A DNA stretch of 15,342 nucleotides from UBA7803 sp049454295 (GTDB taxonomy: Bacteria; Pseudomonadota; Gammaproteobacteria; Pseudomonadales; Azotimanducaceae). The stretch is taken from the NCBI GenBank assembly GCA_049454295.1, contig JBMTYG010000076.1, forward strand, positions 1 through 15,342, in the 5' to 3' direction. Position numbers and translations under genes: made by a program. The notes under the pieces are model-generated. The model did no database searches and was not told the origin of the DNA. It saw only the letters and a list, made by a program, of their open reading frames with translations. Shown in pieces: positions 14,694-15,342 of this stretch. How positions within the stretch are numbered: the stretch's first letter is position 1; every line of letters starts with the position of its first letter.

Positions 14694-15342
14694 ATGACTC
14701 TCAGCCTGACCGCCGCTATTGCGCCGAAACCTTCGACGGGGACTGAACTCCTCGCCGACATACTGCCGCTCGTCGCCGATGATTTTGCGGCGGTTGATTA
14801 CCTCATTCCGCGCCAGCTGAGCTCCGACGTGGCGCTGGTCGAAGAAATCGGACGCTATATCGTCGAGAGCGGCGGGAAGCGCCTGCGCCCGCTGCTCGTG
14901 CTGCTTGCGACCCGCTGTCTGACGCACACCGAACCGGGAACAGGCCCCCATATCCGGCTTGCGGCCGTCATAGAATTTCTGCACACGGCGACGCTGCTGC
15001 ACGATGACGTCGTGGACAAATCGTCCCTGCGCCGCGGACGCGCCACCGCGAATGCTACGTGGGGCAACGCGCCGAGCGTTCTCGTCGGCGATTTTCTTTA
15101 CTCGCGCGCCTTTCAGCTGATGGTCAGCCTGGGTCAGCTGGACGTCATGCGCGTGCTGTCCGACGCCACCAACACCATCGCCGCCGGTGAGGTACAGCAA
15201 CTCGCCAATATCGGCAACCTCAAACTGACGGAGCCCGCCTATCGCGAGGTGATCCGGGCCAAGACCGCACTTTTGTTCGAGGCGGCGACGCACACCGCGG
15301 CGCTGCTCGCGCAGGTGAAGGGCGCGAGCGTGGCAGAGATCG
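14694..15342 (+). CDS. ispB: Octaprenyl diphosphate synthase (polyprenyl synthase family), C-terminus cut by window edge
   Basis: 216 residues are visible, and the frame runs off the right edge. It extends farnesyl diphosphate with isopentenyl diphosphate units to make the ubiquinone side chain. Motifs seen: GGKRLRPLLVLL (the basic substrate-binding site), EFLHTATLLHDDVVD with the first Asp-rich DDxxD, the following SSLRRGRATANATWG, and VLVGDFLYSRAF; the second Asp-rich motif would lie outside. Placement divergent from rplU-rpmA is the standard gammaproteobacterial location of ispB. The ATG at 14694 is chosen; a GTG three codons upstream (14685) is possible, and neither has a strong Shine-Dalgarno. 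Confidence 0.96.
   Translation, partial: MTLSLTAAIAPKPSTGTELLADILPLVADDFAAVDYLIPRQLSSDVALVEEIGRYIVESGGKRLRPLLVLLATRCLTHTEPGTGPHIRLAAVIEFLHTATLLHDDVVDKSSLRRGRATANATWGNAPSVLVGDFLYSRAFQLMVSLGQLDVMRVLSDATNTIAAGEVQQLANIGNLKLTEPAYREVIRAKTALLFEAATHTAALLAQVKGASVAEI

Noticed and set aside
14658..15293. Open frame of 211 codons on the minus strand
   Set aside because: Antisense to ispB, whose DDxxD and GGKRLRP motifs are unmistakable.
1..15342. CRISPR arrays, insertion sequences, tRNA/rRNA genes, phage or defence genes
   Set aside because: I looked for spaced direct repeats, transposase-like proteins and RNA-gene signatures and saw none; the window is filled by recognisable chromosomal genes.

Overview
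This window is a compact, GC-rich stretch of what is most likely a gammaproteobacterial chromosome. The evidence is the gene neighbourhood ispB / rplU-rpmA-obgE-proB / rpsT / murJ / ribF-lspA-fkpB, which is typical of Gammaproteobacteria, joined here to a type IV pilus minor-pilin cluster of the Pseudomonas/Xanthomonas kind. I cannot name a genus. I see no insertion sequence, CRISPR array, tRNA, rRNA or obvious foreign DNA. Coding density is very high, and the longest stretch without a gene is about 246 bases (between rplU and ispB).

Layout. Bases 1-7445, minus strand: pilE-fimT-pilV-pilW-pilX-pilY1 in transcription order, with pilY1 cut by the left edge. These encode the minor pilins that prime the pilus and its large tip adhesin. 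Bases 7442-9377, minus: ribF-lspA-fkpB (FAD synthesis, lipoprotein signal peptidase, FKBP-type prolyl isomerase). Their start and stop codons overlap one another, and fkpB also overlaps pilE, so ribF to pilY1 looks like one nine-gene transcription unit. Bases 9435-10997, minus: murJ (lipid II flippase). Bases 11056-11322, plus: rpsT (ribosomal protein S20), divergent from murJ, with a good promoter and a UUG start. Bases 11427-14447, minus: rplU-rpmA (L21, L27), a strong intrinsic terminator, then obgE-proB (ribosome-associated GTPase, glutamate 5-kinase). Bases 14694-15342, plus: ispB (octaprenyl diphosphate synthase), cut by the right edge.

Nothing here is clearly a new biological system. 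The points most worth a second look are: a PilY1 with two extra Ig/cadherin-like domains ahead of its von Willebrand A domain; the absence of ileS between ribF and lspA and of ispH after fkpB, with the pilin genes joined by start/stop overlap to the housekeeping operon; a perfect TATAAT seven bases before the ribF ATG, which suggests a leaderless transcript; obgE starting only 18 bases past a strong terminator with no Shine-Dalgarno; the UUG-initiated rpsT whose -35 box overlaps the murJ start codon; and an ObgE with unusual residues in its G1 and G4 motifs.
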